64,000 nucleotides of DNA from Psychrilyobacter atlanticus DSM 19335 (GCF_000426625.1 NZ_KE384547.1:1727159-1791158), one strand, 5' to 3'. Shown: positions 44,744-53,998, counted from the stretch's first letter. The notes: generated by a model not told the origin, from the letters alone. Made by a program: numbers and translations.

Positions 44744-45729
44744 TATTTATCCTGCCTCTCTTTATAAGATTTTGGGTTTAAAAAATCATCTATCAAAAAT
44801 TCTTCATCTATAGTCAATAAATCTTCCAAAGATACATCTTTTATTTTTATCTTCAAATTATAACCATCATAGTAACTAACTCTGTATTTCCCACCATAAA
44901 AAAAGATATAATTTCCATCTGTAACTGTATAACCATTGTATAATTTATTTTCTACTACTACAATTTTTGAATCAAACTTCAATTGATTCCCCATTATTTT
45001 TTTCACATCTTTTTCCTGTACAGCATTTAAGTATAGATATCCCTCTTCCTTAAAGACTTTAGGAGTTAAATCCGTACTTCTATCTATATAGACGTTTTTT
45101 TCCTGCCAATATTCATTTTTATTGTTAGAATAAGGCTCCTCTACCTTTAGAATTAAATTTAATTCTACCTGCTCTACTATTTTAAATAATTTTTTTCTCT
45201 TATCTTCCATCTGTAAAACAAGTTTTTCTTTATCTAATTCTGTATAATTTATCGAACTGTTAAATTTCTTGTCACTCATCATTATTTTTTTCCAAAAATA
45301 AACCTGTTTATTTAAATAGTATTGAGTCCTTCCGATTTTTTCATCTAATTTTATTGTCACTTTTTTATCTATACTATCCCTGTCTACCTGAGATAGTTCC
45401 GATGCAGATTTTGAAAAAGCTACCTCTTCTGGGAGGATATAGCTATTTTTTAGATGAATAATGTCATCTTTTAATTTCTCAGAGTACATAATATTTATCG
45501 TTGAATCATAAACTAATAATTTCCTCATAAGAATATCAAAGTCATTATAAAACTTTATTTTCTCTTCATACTTTAAGGGATAGTTAATACTATAGAGTGT
45601 CAGCTCATAATCCCCTTTTTTTATCTCTTTTTCAAAAGGTGCCCTGTGATACCTTTCCTTTACCTTGGACACTCCTGTACAGGCAGTAGTGCTTAGCGCT
45701 AATACTAAAAGCAATATATATTTATACAC
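44743..45729 (-). CDS. Putative lipoprotein
   Basis: A 328-residue protein with a lipoprotein signal (MYKYILLLVLALSTTAC, modified Cys17). The rest is a charged, helix-rich region followed by a beta-rich C-terminal third (FDSKIVVVENKLYNGYTVTDGNYIFFYGGKYRVSYYDGY). No known domain was recognised. Its stop overlaps the start of the PP2C phosphatase gene and it follows the response regulator by ~80 bases. It may be the envelope sensor or output of that module; this is inference. Confidence 0.75.
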   Translation of the reverse strand: MYKYILLLVLALSTTACTGVSKVKERYHRAPFEKEIKKGDYELTLYSINYPLKYEEKIKFYNDFDILMRKLLVYDSTINIMYSEKLKDDIIHLKNSYILPEEVAFSKSASELSQVDRDSIDKKVTIKLDEKIGRTQYYLNKQVYFWKKIMMSDKKFNSSINYTELDKEKLVLQMEDKRKKLFKIVEQVELNLILKVEEPYSNNKNEYWQEKNVYIDRSTDLTPKVFKEEGYLYLNAVQEKDVKKIMGNQLKFDSKIVVVENKLYNGYTVTDGNYIFFYGGKYRVSYYDGYNLKIKIKDVSLEDLLTIDEEFLIDDFLNPKSYKERQDK

Positions 45730-45810
45730 GTTTTTTTCTCCTTTCTTTTCTTAATTTTTTTACTTTCAAAGTTTCTTATTCTAAATCTATAACTCCATAA
45801 CTATTTTTAA

Positions 45811-46179
45811 TTATTGATTACTATTACCTTCCACTTGTTTTTGTATCTTCTGAGCTAGTTCATCTATATCAAATGGCTTTTCTACAAACCCTTGGATCTC
45901 TACCCCTAAGTTTTCTACAACACCTTCTAAATGACTGAATGCAGTCAAAATAAACACCGGAGTATCTGTTATCTCCCTTAATTTTCTCATGGCATCCAAT
46001 CCATTCATCTGTGGCATCTGAATATCCATGATGATAAGGTCAAATTTTTCCGTCTCTATCATCTGTAAACCTACTATAGCAGTCTCAGCTTCAAAAACCT
46101 CCATACCCAGGTCTTCAATTATCTCTCTCAGTAACAATCTAATGCTTAACTCATCATCTACAACTAACACTTTTTTCAT
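45811..46179 (-). CDS. Single-domain response regulator (CheY-like)
   Basis: A 122-residue receiver domain starting at the ATG at 46179, which follows a GGGGGAGAG site. Acidic pocket VVDDE, phospho-acceptor Asp in LIIMDIQMPQMNG, Thr in FILTAFS and Lys in FVEKPFD are all present. It has no output domain, so it must act on a partner, plausibly the PP2C phosphatase encoded downstream. No histidine kinase is in the window. Transcribed 50 bases after uvrC. Confidence 0.92.
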   Translation of the reverse strand: MKKVLVVDDELSIRLLLREIIEDLGMEVFEAETAIVGLQMIETEKFDLIIMDIQMPQMNGLDAMRKLREITDTPVFILTAFSHLEGVVENLGVEIQGFVEKPFDIDELAQKIQKQVEGNSNQ

Positions 46180-46228
46180 CTCTCTCCCCCTCATTACCTT
46201 TAATGGAACTAATAACTAACAAATAAAG

Positions 46229-47998
46229 TTAGTTCAAAACCTTTTTTATCTGCCATGCTATTTTCTCTGGTACGATTTCTAATAATTCTTCTAAAGTTGC
46301 TTCTTTTATCCTTTTCACCGATTTAAATCTTTTTAGGAGGTCTTTTTTTCTTTTTGGACCTATTCCTTCTACCTCATCTAACTCACTAGATATTACCCTT
46401 TTTTTTCGTAAATTTCTATGGTAAGTTATTCCGAATCTATGAGCCTCATCTCTCAGCCTCTGTAATATTTTTAGAGCCTCTGTATTTTTGGAAAAGATGT
46501 AGGAGCTGGTTTCTCCTGCTTTGAACACTTCCTCTTCCCTCTTGGCTATACTGATTATATCCACCAAATTTTCCTTTTTTAACCCTATAAAAACTCCTTC
46601 CACTGCATTTAGCTGACCCAAACCACCATCTATCAGGATCAGGTCCGGTAGATCTATCTGAGCTAACTTAGAGTATCTTCTTTGAATCACTTCTCTCATC
46701 ATATGATAGTCATCTGGAGTGTCTTTAGTTTTTATCTTAAACTTTCTATAATGCTTCTTTGCCAGCCTTCCTTCTACAGCTACACTCATAGCTCCTACCG
46801 CATCTTTCCCTGAGATATTAGATATATCAAAACACTCTATTTTTCGAGGAAATTTATTTAAGTTTAAAGTTTCATAGAGGACTTTCATCCCCTCCTCCAA
46901 TACATCTTTTTGATTATAATATTTTTTAATCTCTTCCTCTAAATTAAGGTATGCCATCTCTAAAAGCTTTTTCCTTCTGCTTTTAACTACAGGAAAGTAT
47001 AGTTTTAAATTTATATGGAGAAAATTTTTACCCCATCCCTCTAGAATTTCTTTTTTTTCTGCAAACAAACTGTCTAAAATTATATTCTTAGGCATTTTTT
47101 CATTAGAATAATACCTCAGAAAACTCTCGACCAATATGTCATCTTCTATGGGGATGTCTACTCTTAAATTGTTAACTCCTAAGATCTTCCCGTCTCTGAT
47201 CTTTAATATAGTCAAAAATAATAGATCTCCATCCTGTCTGCACACAAAGACATCCTCGTCTATATTTTTTAAAACTTCTGTTACCTGTGTTTTTAATGAA
47301 TTTTCAATTGCTTTAATCTGTTCCCTATACTGGATAGCTTTTTCAAACTCCATAGATCTACTGGATTTTTCCATCTCTTCTTTCATCTGTTTTAAGAGAT
47401 TATCTACCCTACCTTTTAAAAAATATTTAGCATTTTCAGCACTTTGTTTATAACTCTCCTCTACCCCCTTATAAACACAAGGGCCCATACATCGATCCAT
47501 ATAATATTTTAAACAAGGTTTAGGATATATTTTTTTCATATCTCTATTACAATCCCTTATTTTAAATATCTTTATAAGGGTCTTTAGCAAAAATCCGCTC
47601 CCATTGGGATAGGGACCAAAATAATCTCCATTCTTTATATCCATATCTTTACTTCTTCGAATAATAGAAACCTTAGGAAATTTTTCTAGCGATATTTTGA
47701 TATAGGGATAGGTCTTTTGATCCTTTAGAAGGATATTATATTTCGGCATATATTTTTTTATTAGATTATTTTCTAAAATAAGTGCATCTAATTCACTTTT
47801 ACAGACTATAAACTCTAGATCCTCTATGTGATCTACCAATTCCATTGTTTTTTTATCTATATGAACTTTTTTAAAATATGAAGAGACTCTTTTTTTTAAA
47901 TTTTTAGCCTTCCCTACATATATTACCTCTTTTTTGCCTTTCATCAAATAAACTCCAGGAAGATCTGGAATTTCATACCTATCTATTAAAGACTCCAT
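46229..47998 (-). CDS. uvrC: Excinuclease ABC subunit C
   Basis: A 589-residue nucleotide-excision-repair nuclease. The GIY-YIG domain is at the N-terminus (PGVYLMKGKKEVIYVGKAKNLKKR). A Cys cluster follows (KPCLKYYMDRCMGPCVYKG), then the UVR motif near residue 215, the RNase-H-like 5' nuclease domain (ECFDISNISG, LILIDGGLGQLNA, RDEAHRFGITYHRN) and a C-terminal helix-hairpin-helix (LDEVEGIGPKRKKDLLKRF). It works with UvrA and UvrB. Its start overlaps the rapZ end by 13 bases. Confidence 0.97.
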   Translation of the reverse strand: MESLIDRYEIPDLPGVYLMKGKKEVIYVGKAKNLKKRVSSYFKKVHIDKKTMELVDHIEDLEFIVCKSELDALILENNLIKKYMPKYNILLKDQKTYPYIKISLEKFPKVSIIRRSKDMDIKNGDYFGPYPNGSGFLLKTLIKIFKIRDCNRDMKKIYPKPCLKYYMDRCMGPCVYKGVEESYKQSAENAKYFLKGRVDNLLKQMKEEMEKSSRSMEFEKAIQYREQIKAIENSLKTQVTEVLKNIDEDVFVCRQDGDLLFLTILKIRDGKILGVNNLRVDIPIEDDILVESFLRYYSNEKMPKNIILDSLFAEKKEILEGWGKNFLHINLKLYFPVVKSRRKKLLEMAYLNLEEEIKKYYNQKDVLEEGMKVLYETLNLNKFPRKIECFDISNISGKDAVGAMSVAVEGRLAKKHYRKFKIKTKDTPDDYHMMREVIQRRYSKLAQIDLPDLILIDGGLGQLNAVEGVFIGLKKENLVDIISIAKREEEVFKAGETSSYIFSKNTEALKILQRLRDEAHRFGITYHRNLRKKRVISSELDEVEGIGPKRKKDLLKRFKSVKRIKEATLEELLEIVPEKIAWQIKKVLN

Positions 47999-48843
47999 CT
48001 CTCCTGCTCCCTATGATTTAATAACACCTTAATATTTTCCTTTTTATTAAAATATTCATAAAGTTTATTAGCTATAGTCACCGATCTATGTTTTCCACCA
48101 CTGCATCCAATTCCAACAGTCAGGTGGGTCTTTCCCTCTTTTATAAAATGTGGTAATAAAAATTCCAACATTTCCTCTATCTTCTTTAAGTATTCTTCAC
48201 TGCCACTTCCACTCATCACATATTCTTGAACAACTTTATCATCCCCATTTTTAGGCCGCAATTCATCTATATAGTATGGATTTTGCAGTGATCTGGTATC
48301 AAACATCATATCCAGGTCTATAGGGGCTCCATATTTAAATCCAAATGTAGTTATGGTTAGCACCAAATCCCTTATTTTTTTATATTCTAACCTAGATTTT
48401 AAATTTTCAATCATTTTTTTAGGTGTAAAATCACTGGTGTCTATTACTATGTCTGCCAATTCTCTTATTTCAGACAGCATTTTTCTCTCTAAATAGATAT
48501 TTTCAACGATAGAATTAGACCTTTTCAAGGGGTGGGATCTTCTAGTTAGGTTATATCTGTTTAATATCACCTCATCTTTGGCATCTAAATAAAGGACCTT
48601 GTAAGAAACTCCCTCTCCCTTCAAACTCTCTAACAACTCTAAAAATTCATCTGTCCTTTCAAAGGACCTTATATCCATCCCTATTGCGACATTTTTTATC
48701 CTTTCTCTATATACAGACAGCTTAAATCCATCTATAAAAAAACAGGGCATATTATCTATGGTCATATATCCTCGATCTTCAAAATAATTAAGTGCCGTTG
48801 ATTTTCCTGCACCACTCATTCCCGTTATAATAAATATTTCCAT
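47986..48843 (-). CDS. rapZ: RNase adapter / nucleotide-binding protein RapZ
   Basis: A 285-residue protein with an N-terminal P-loop (GMSGAGKST, residues 8-16) and the conserved C-terminal domain (GCSGGKHRSVTIANKL). In enterobacteria RapZ senses glucosamine-6-phosphate and guides RNase E; outside them it is a conserved GTP/ATP-binding protein of unclear target. It overlaps uvrC, as in many low-GC genomes. The gap upstream contains a structured RNA. Confidence 0.95.
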   Translation of the reverse strand: MEIFIITGMSGAGKSTALNYFEDRGYMTIDNMPCFFIDGFKLSVYRERIKNVAIGMDIRSFERTDEFLELLESLKGEGVSYKVLYLDAKDEVILNRYNLTRRSHPLKRSNSIVENIYLERKMLSEIRELADIVIDTSDFTPKKMIENLKSRLEYKKIRDLVLTITTFGFKYGAPIDLDMMFDTRSLQNPYYIDELRPKNGDDKVVQEYVMSGSGSEEYLKKIEEMLEFLLPHFIKEGKTHLTVGIGCSGGKHRSVTIANKLYEYFNKKENIKVLLNHREQERWSL

Positions 48844-48996
48844 TATTTCACCTCAAATAATTTTATATCTATATATTATCAAAATAAAGCTCAATTTAAT
48901 AGGTAATAAAAAAGAAACGTAACGTTTCATCCAATTAGGAGTAATGTGACGTTTTTTAACTTTTACTTTTGTAAATAATTTAAAACTTAATAGACA

Positions 48997-49227
48997 TAAA
49001 AAAAAAGACCTCATAGAAGTCTTTAAACAAGCCCTGACCTACAGCCCTCTGTATAGTTTTGGTCGCCTGGTTCAAAAAGTGGTAGTCAGATATATATAAT
49101 ATACAGTATCCGTAGGGGCTCGTTATACCCTCGTGATTTTTCTGATCTATCATATACAGCGCCGACCCCGGCGACGACATTAGGCCCAAAACATCAAGAT
49201 GGTCGCTAATAGGTAAGGTCTCTTGTT
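48997..49227 (-). ncRNA. Structured non-coding RNA, 6S-RNA-like candidate
   Basis: A ~230-nt transcript is defined by a consensus promoter and an intrinsic terminator. It is far more GC-rich than its surroundings (GCGCCGACCCCGGCGACGAC on the plus strand). Its ends pair: 5' AACAAG with CUUGUU and GACCU-AC with GU-AGGUC, forming a closing stem of about 13 bp. Farther in, GUCGCC pairs with GGCGAC. Between them is a large asymmetric bubble. An elongated hairpin with a central bubble is the architecture of 6S RNA, the sigma70-polymerase decoy. Identity is not proven; no tmRNA, RNase P or SRP signature was found. The 584-base gap 48844..49427 holds no other gene. Confidence 0.55.
49005..49023 (-). 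terminator. Terminator of the non-coding RNA
   Basis: AAGACTTC / GAGGTCTT (eight pairs, one G-U) with loop TAT, followed by nine T on the minus strand. Confidence 0.88.
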
Positions 49228-49233
49228 AATTTA

Positions 49234-49262
49234 ATAATACTACAAGATATTGGTGGTGTCAA
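49234..49262 (-). promoter_or_regulatory. Consensus promoter of the non-coding RNA
   Basis: TTGACA (49257-49262), exactly 17 bases, TATTAT (49234-49239); start expected near 49227. There is no ribosome binding site downstream. Confidence 0.88.
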
Positions 49263-49427
49263 TACTTTTTCTTAGAAATTTATTAGAGGTTAAGCTTTAT
49301 TTATCCTTCCTATACTATTTAAAAGGATTTTTTTATATTATCGGTAAATTATAGTATAAAAACTTCCAAATTTAATCTCTGTTAAAAATATTTTATAATG
49401 ATTTATTCTGTCCCCGGGAGGTATCTT

Positions 49428-49904
49428 ATGAAGTTAATATACACTAAAAACAATATCTTGAGAGGGCTGCTTATCTACTCTGCTGGAGATACTATAGCAA
49501 CTCTTATAAGAGGCGACGTTTCCCCTCTAAGAATACTAGGCATGATGTTATTGGGTGGCACAATCTATGCCTTTGAAGTCCCAAATTATTTCATTTGGAT
49601 CGATAAAAAAGTTGCCCCTTTTAAACATAAAAAAATCATAAAAACAGTTTTAGCTCTCTGTTATTTTAATCCTATTTGGATAGCTAGACACATTTTTTTC
49701 ATTCAGCTTTTTTCTATGGGAAAAATCGGATGGTTTATCTTAAATATTGGGTTAAAAAGTTTTATAGGAGCTCTCCCCATAAGTATTTTTGGTAATTTCA
49801 TCATACAAAACCTTATCCCTATAAAATTTAGGTTTTTTTCTAGCGCTGTTTTTTCTGGCCTACTGGCTATCTACTATGCCCTCAGTGCAGTGTATTTCTC
49901 CTAA
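49428..49904 (+). CDS. Small membrane protein, possibly Mpv17/PMP22-like
   Basis: About 158 residues from the ATG at 49428, six bases after GGGAGG; the frame opens earlier at 49398 without support. Four hydrophobic segments are visible. The opening LRGLLIYSAGDTIATLIRGDVSPLRILGMMLLGG resembles the Mpv17/PMP22 pattern (a GD-containing first span, then a DxxRxxR-like turn), but the resemblance is faint and bacterial members are few. No functional neighbour. Function unknown. Confidence 0.6.
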   Translation: MKLIYTKNNILRGLLIYSAGDTIATLIRGDVSPLRILGMMLLGGTIYAFEVPNYFIWIDKKVAPFKHKKIIKTVLALCYFNPIWIARHIFFIQLFSMGKIGWFILNIGLKSFIGALPISIFGNFIIQNLIPIKFRFFSSAVFSGLLAIYYALSAVYFS

Positions 49905-50005
49905 GATCTCTTTAGGATCATTTTTCATCAACAAATAAAAAATTTAAGCTGTAGTTTAATCAGGTATATTTTAAATACTAAGGTTTCTACAGCATTCATT
50001 TTGCC

Positions 50006-51523
50006 TTAGCAGAATATTTTTATAAATTTCATAAAAGCATCTTGCCCTTCTTCATCCCTTTTATACACTCCTGCGTCCTCTAATACTTTAGAAAATGCCA
50101 CTCCTACTTCTTCGTGTAAAACTTTCTTCACACTGTCTGAAGTAAGGTTATCATAATTTTCTTTAATTTCCTTTGCCCAGTTTAGGTGCTTTTCTATTGT
50201 TTTATTATTTTCTATTTCCTCTATATAGTTATCTTTCAAAAGAACTTCCTCCAATATAGCCAATTCTTCTTTGAGCCTACCTGGAAGCACCGCTAACCCC
50301 ATGACTTCAATAAGCCCTATATTTTCCTTCTTTATATTGTGGACTTCCTCGTGGGGATGAAATATACCCAATGGGTGTTCATCTGAAGTCCTGTTGTTTC
50401 TCAAAACCATATCTAACTCAAATATTTTACCTCTCCTCCTAACAATGGGAGTTACTGTGTTATGGGGTTCACCTCCGGTCTCAGCAAATATACCGACCTC
50501 TTCATCTGAATAATTTCTCCAAGTACAGAGTATCTCATCTGCTAATTCTGCTAAATCCGAACTGTTTTCAGAAGAGAGTCTTACTACTGACATGGGCCAT
50601 TTTACTATTCCACCCTCTACATTTGGATATTTTTGAAATTTAATCTTTTTTTCTATAGGAGCCTTAGCCATAGCAAACTCATGATTCCCTCCCTGAAAAT
50701 GATCGTGAGACAGGATAGATCCTCCTACAATCGGCAGATCTGCATTAGATCCTATAAAGTAATGGGGGAATTTCTCTACAAATTCCAGTAATCTCATAAA
50801 GGTAATTTTTGAAATTTTCATGGGTCTGTGTTCACTTGAAAATACGATACTATGCTCATTGTAATAAACATAGGGTGAATACTGTAAAAACCACTCCTCA
50901 CCACTTAAGTCCAAGGGGATTATCCTATGATTTTGTCTGGCAGGATGATTTACCCTCCCTCTATACCCTTCATTTTCCTTACACAGTACACAGCTTGGAT
51001 AAGTGCTGTTTTTAATATGCTTTGCTGCTGCTATGGCTTTAGGATCTTTTTCTGGCTTAGATAAGTTTACAGTTATCTCTAAATCTCCGTATTCTGTAGG
51101 AGAGTACCAGTGCATATTTTTTGCTGTCCTTTCAGTTCTTATATAGTTGGATGCCTTGGACATTGCATAATAATTTTCAGTAGCATATTTAATCCCTTTT
51201 TTTTCTGAATTTTCATAAAATTCTTTTACTACTTCAGATGGCCTGGGCATCAAGCACCCCATCAACCTTGCATCTAAAAGATCTCTATAGGTAACTGTAT
51301 TCTCGGTCAACCTATTATTTTTGTCTGCCCAATCCATTATATTTTCTAAGATTTCTACCGGATCATCTAAAGTTTCATTTCTCACTTCTACACCTTTAAA
51401 CTCCTCTATTTCCAATACTTCTAAGATGGAATTTCTAATATAGATCAGATCCATCTTATCCAATAATTTTTTCTGTATCCCATATTGCAGGAGACGTTCT
51501 ATCTCATAATTTATATCTATCAA
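50006..51523 (-). CDS. galT: UDP-glucose--hexose-1-phosphate uridylyltransferase, class 2
   Basis: A 505-residue class 2 GalT, the long form of Firmicutes and related anaerobes rather than the ~350-residue class 1 enzyme. The segment PIVGGSILSHDHFQGGNHEF carries the active-site histidines, and a CVLCKENEGYRGRVNHPARQNH segment lies near residue 185. It exchanges UMP between UDP-glucose and galactose-1-phosphate in the Leloir pathway. Last gene of galK-galM-galT; galE is not in the window. Confidence 0.95.
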   Translation of the reverse strand: MIDINYEIERLLQYGIQKKLLDKMDLIYIRNSILEVLEIEEFKGVEVRNETLDDPVEILENIMDWADKNNRLTENTVTYRDLLDARLMGCLMPRPSEVVKEFYENSEKKGIKYATENYYAMSKASNYIRTERTAKNMHWYSPTEYGDLEITVNLSKPEKDPKAIAAAKHIKNSTYPSCVLCKENEGYRGRVNHPARQNHRIIPLDLSGEEWFLQYSPYVYYNEHSIVFSSEHRPMKISKITFMRLLEFVEKFPHYFIGSNADLPIVGGSILSHDHFQGGNHEFAMAKAPIEKKIKFQKYPNVEGGIVKWPMSVVRLSSENSSDLAELADEILCTWRNYSDEEVGIFAETGGEPHNTVTPIVRRRGKIFELDMVLRNNRTSDEHPLGIFHPHEEVHNIKKENIGLIEVMGLAVLPGRLKEELAILEEVLLKDNYIEEIENNKTIEKHLNWAKEIKENYDNLTSDSVKKVLHEEVGVAFSKVLEDAGVYKRDEEGQDAFMKFIKIFC

Positions 51524-51561
51524 TTTTCTCCCCCTAATTTTGTTCGTTGCTACACAATTAA

Positions 51562-52596
51562 TTAACTGTTGGTAAATACATATCTCGTCACGGCTCTATA
51601 CGGGTTATCTGGTGTATATACAGTAGTTTTAAATTCATCTACGTTGATATGATTTGGCAGGTCTTGGGTCTCAAGACACACACCTAATCTAGGTCTAGCA
51701 GTGACTCCGCAAGATAGTTTCCCCTCATTATCTCCCAAATAATTTCCTGTATAGAGCACTACTGCCTTTTGATCTGTATATACATCTAATTTTCTGCCTG
51801 TTTTTTCATGAAATAGAGATATTTCCAGTTCTTTCTCTTTTTTTAAGATAAATGGATGATCATAGCCTCTGGCAGATCTCAATTGGAGATTATTTGAATC
51901 TATGTCTTTTCCTATTTTTTTAGGAGTTTTAAAATTAAATGGTGTTCCCGTCAGATTAAAAGTTTGTCCATGGGGAATGGCATTTCCATCTAAAAATGAA
52001 ACCCTGTCAGCTTCTATACACAACTCATGGTCTAGTATATCCTCCTGACAATCTCCCGAAAGATTAAAATAACTATGATTGGTGAGGTTTAAGATGGTAT
52101 CTCTATCAGGAGTTCCTAAGTATGAAATTTCCAAAGTATCTTCTAGCAAAGTATACCGTACCTTGAATTCTACTTTCGAAGGAAATCCCTCCTCCATATG
52201 AGGACTTGTATAGGACAATTCTATCCCGTTTTCTACCTCAAAAACATCCCAAATCCTTTTGTCTAAGCCTTTTATTCCTCCGTGAAGGTTATTTTTTCCA
52301 TTATTTACAGCTAGATTGTAGCGTACTCCTCCTAATTCAAAGCTGCCTCCTTCTATTCTGCCTGCGATCCTCCCTATGATAGCTCCAAAATATGGTGATT
52401 TTTCCTCATAGTCTCTAATATTATCATACCCCAGGACTACATTTTGTTTTTTCCTATCCCTATCAGCCATCAGAATTTCTGTTATTATTCCACCATAGTT
52501 TAATATACTGACTTCCAGCCTGTCATTTTTTAATATATATTTAAAAACTTCTTCCCCTGTTTTTAAAACACCAAATTCTGTTCTTAATATTTTCAT
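51562..52596 (-). CDS. galM: Aldose 1-epimerase (galactose mutarotase)
   Basis: A 344-residue mutarotase converting beta- to alpha-D-galactose for galactokinase. Seen are NGKNNLHGGIKGLDKRIWD near residue 95, LTNHSYFNLSG with the catalytic His near residue 170, and the C-terminal VCLETQDLPNHINV with the catalytic Glu. It lies 21 bases behind galK. Confidence 0.95.
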   Translation of the reverse strand: MKILRTEFGVLKTGEEVFKYILKNDRLEVSILNYGGIITEILMADRDRKKQNVVLGYDNIRDYEEKSPYFGAIIGRIAGRIEGGSFELGGVRYNLAVNNGKNNLHGGIKGLDKRIWDVFEVENGIELSYTSPHMEEGFPSKVEFKVRYTLLEDTLEISYLGTPDRDTILNLTNHSYFNLSGDCQEDILDHELCIEADRVSFLDGNAIPHGQTFNLTGTPFNFKTPKKIGKDIDSNNLQLRSARGYDHPFILKKEKELEISLFHEKTGRKLDVYTDQKAVVLYTGNYLGDNEGKLSCGVTARPRLGVCLETQDLPNHINVDEFKTTVYTPDNPYRAVTRYVFTNS

Positions 52597-52617
52597 AATT
52601 ACCCCTTTCTAATAAAT

Positions 52618-53781
52618 TTAAATCAGTTCCCTGGCTCCATCACCAATACTAGCAACATAAAAGTCTGCTGTTAAACCTATTTCATTCTTATATTTTTCAC
52701 CTATATTTTTTACAAAACTATCTATATTTTTATTTTTTACGATATTTACCGTACACCCTCCAAATCCTGCGCCTGTCATCCTGGCTCCAATCACTCCTTC
52801 TTCACTCCATGCCAGTCTAACCATAGTATCTAATTCTATTCCTGTCACTTCATAATCATCCCGTAATGAGATATGAGACTCATTCATCAATTGCCCAAAT
52901 CTTTGGATATTCCCATTGTTTAGTTTCTTTACAGCTTCAATTGTTCTCTGGTTTTCATAGACTGCATGCCGTGCTCTCTTCCTGTCTATTTCACTTTTTA
53001 TCAGCTCTTTATTTTCTTCAAATTCCTCTACAGATAGATCTCCCAAAGATTTTATGTCTAATTTATTTTGAAGTTCTTCTAAGGATCTTTCACACTCTGC
53101 CCTTCTCTCGTTGTACTTGGAGTCAGCCAGTCCTCTCCTAACATTTGTGTTGGCTATTATGATAGATGCATCTCCTAATTCTACAGGTGCATATATATAT
53201 TCCAGTGTATTACAATCCAGTAATATTGCCCTATCTTTTTCTCCCATTCCTATGGCAAATTGATCCATTATTCCACAGTTTACCCCTACAAATTCATTTT
53301 CAGCTTTCTGGCTCATTTTTACCATCTCAATCATATCTATATCTAAATTATAAAGCCCCTTTAATACCACAGATGTCAAAAGTTCTAGAGATGCAGAGGA
53401 GGATAGTCCAGCCCCATTTGGGATATTCCCAAATACCAGCATATCAAAACCCGTCTCAAGGTCGTACCCGCTGTCTTTAAAGATCTTTACCACTCCCTTG
53501 GGATAGTTTGTCCAATGATCTCCCTCATCATAGGTCAAATTCTCTAAATCTACCTCTAATATTCCTAACTCTTCAAAATTTTTCGAATAAAATCTTAATT
53601 TTTTATCCATTCTGGGTCTTACTAGCCCATAGGTTCCAAATGAAAGTGCACACGGGAATACATGTCCCCCATTATAATCTGTATGTTCTCCGATTAAATT
53701 TACCCTTCCAGGTGCAAAAAAAGTTCTCACTTCTCCTAGTCCGAATCTATCTTTAAAATCCCCTATTAATTTTTCTAACAT
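52618..53781 (-). CDS. galK: Galactokinase
   Basis: A 387-residue GHMP kinase that phosphorylates galactose. Motifs: the galactokinase signature PGRVNLIGEHTDYNGGHVFP near residue 25, the ATP loop GNIPNGAGLSSSASLELL near residue 120, and GARMTGAGFGGCTVNIV near the C-terminus. First gene of the gal operon, with a consensus promoter and a palindromic operator upstream and a divergent ROK regulator. Confidence 0.97.
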   Translation of the reverse strand: MLEKLIGDFKDRFGLGEVRTFFAPGRVNLIGEHTDYNGGHVFPCALSFGTYGLVRPRMDKKLRFYSKNFEELGILEVDLENLTYDEGDHWTNYPKGVVKIFKDSGYDLETGFDMLVFGNIPNGAGLSSSASLELLTSVVLKGLYNLDIDMIEMVKMSQKAENEFVGVNCGIMDQFAIGMGEKDRAILLDCNTLEYIYAPVELGDASIIIANTNVRRGLADSKYNERRAECERSLEELQNKLDIKSLGDLSVEEFEENKELIKSEIDRKRARHAVYENQRTIEAVKKLNNGNIQRFGQLMNESHISLRDDYEVTGIELDTMVRLAWSEEGVIGARMTGAGFGGCTVNIVKNKNIDSFVKNIGEKYKNEIGLTADFYVASIGDGARELI

Positions 53782-53811
53782 CTCATCTTCCCCCTCTTTT
53801 ACTTTTCCACA

Positions 53812-53834
53812 CTTTATTAACTAAGTTAATAAAG
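53812..53834. promoter_or_regulatory. Perfect palindromic operator of the gal operon
   Basis: An unbroken 23-bp palindrome with 11-bp arms: CTTTATTAACT, central A, AGTTAATAAAG. It lies just downstream of the gal -10 box, so bound repressor would block the polymerase. The divergent ROK protein is the obvious candidate. Confidence 0.8.
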
Positions 53835-53849
53835 GTTGTTTATGATATA

Positions 53850-53878
53850 TTTATATGCTTTTTTCTTTTAAAAGTCAA
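53850..53878 (-). promoter_or_regulatory. Promoter of the gal operon
   Basis: TTGACT (53873-53878), 17-base spacer, TATAAA (53850-53855), directed at galK. Confidence 0.75.
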
Positions 53879-53998
53879 GTCATCTTTTTTATTGACTTAT
53901 TTTTTCTTTAAACATATAATTTCTTTAGATACCATTAGATCTTTATAATCTTTAAATCTAATTTTAAGGTAAATAAAATATATATTTTAGGAGTCATT

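Noticed and set aside
46214-46234. Hairpin AACTAAC / GTTAGTT across the uvrC stop codon
   Set aside because: No T-run follows and the response regulator gene starts 50 bases later, so it was not called a terminator.
48980-49189. Open frame of 69 codons on the minus strand
   Set aside because: It has no ribosome binding site, runs through the terminator hairpin and overlies a structured RNA with its own promoter.
49948-49993. Inverted repeat GCTGTAG / CTACAGC downstream of galT as a terminator
   Set aside because: The stem has a long interrupted interior and no U-run in the direction of galT, so it is not a convincing intrinsic terminator.
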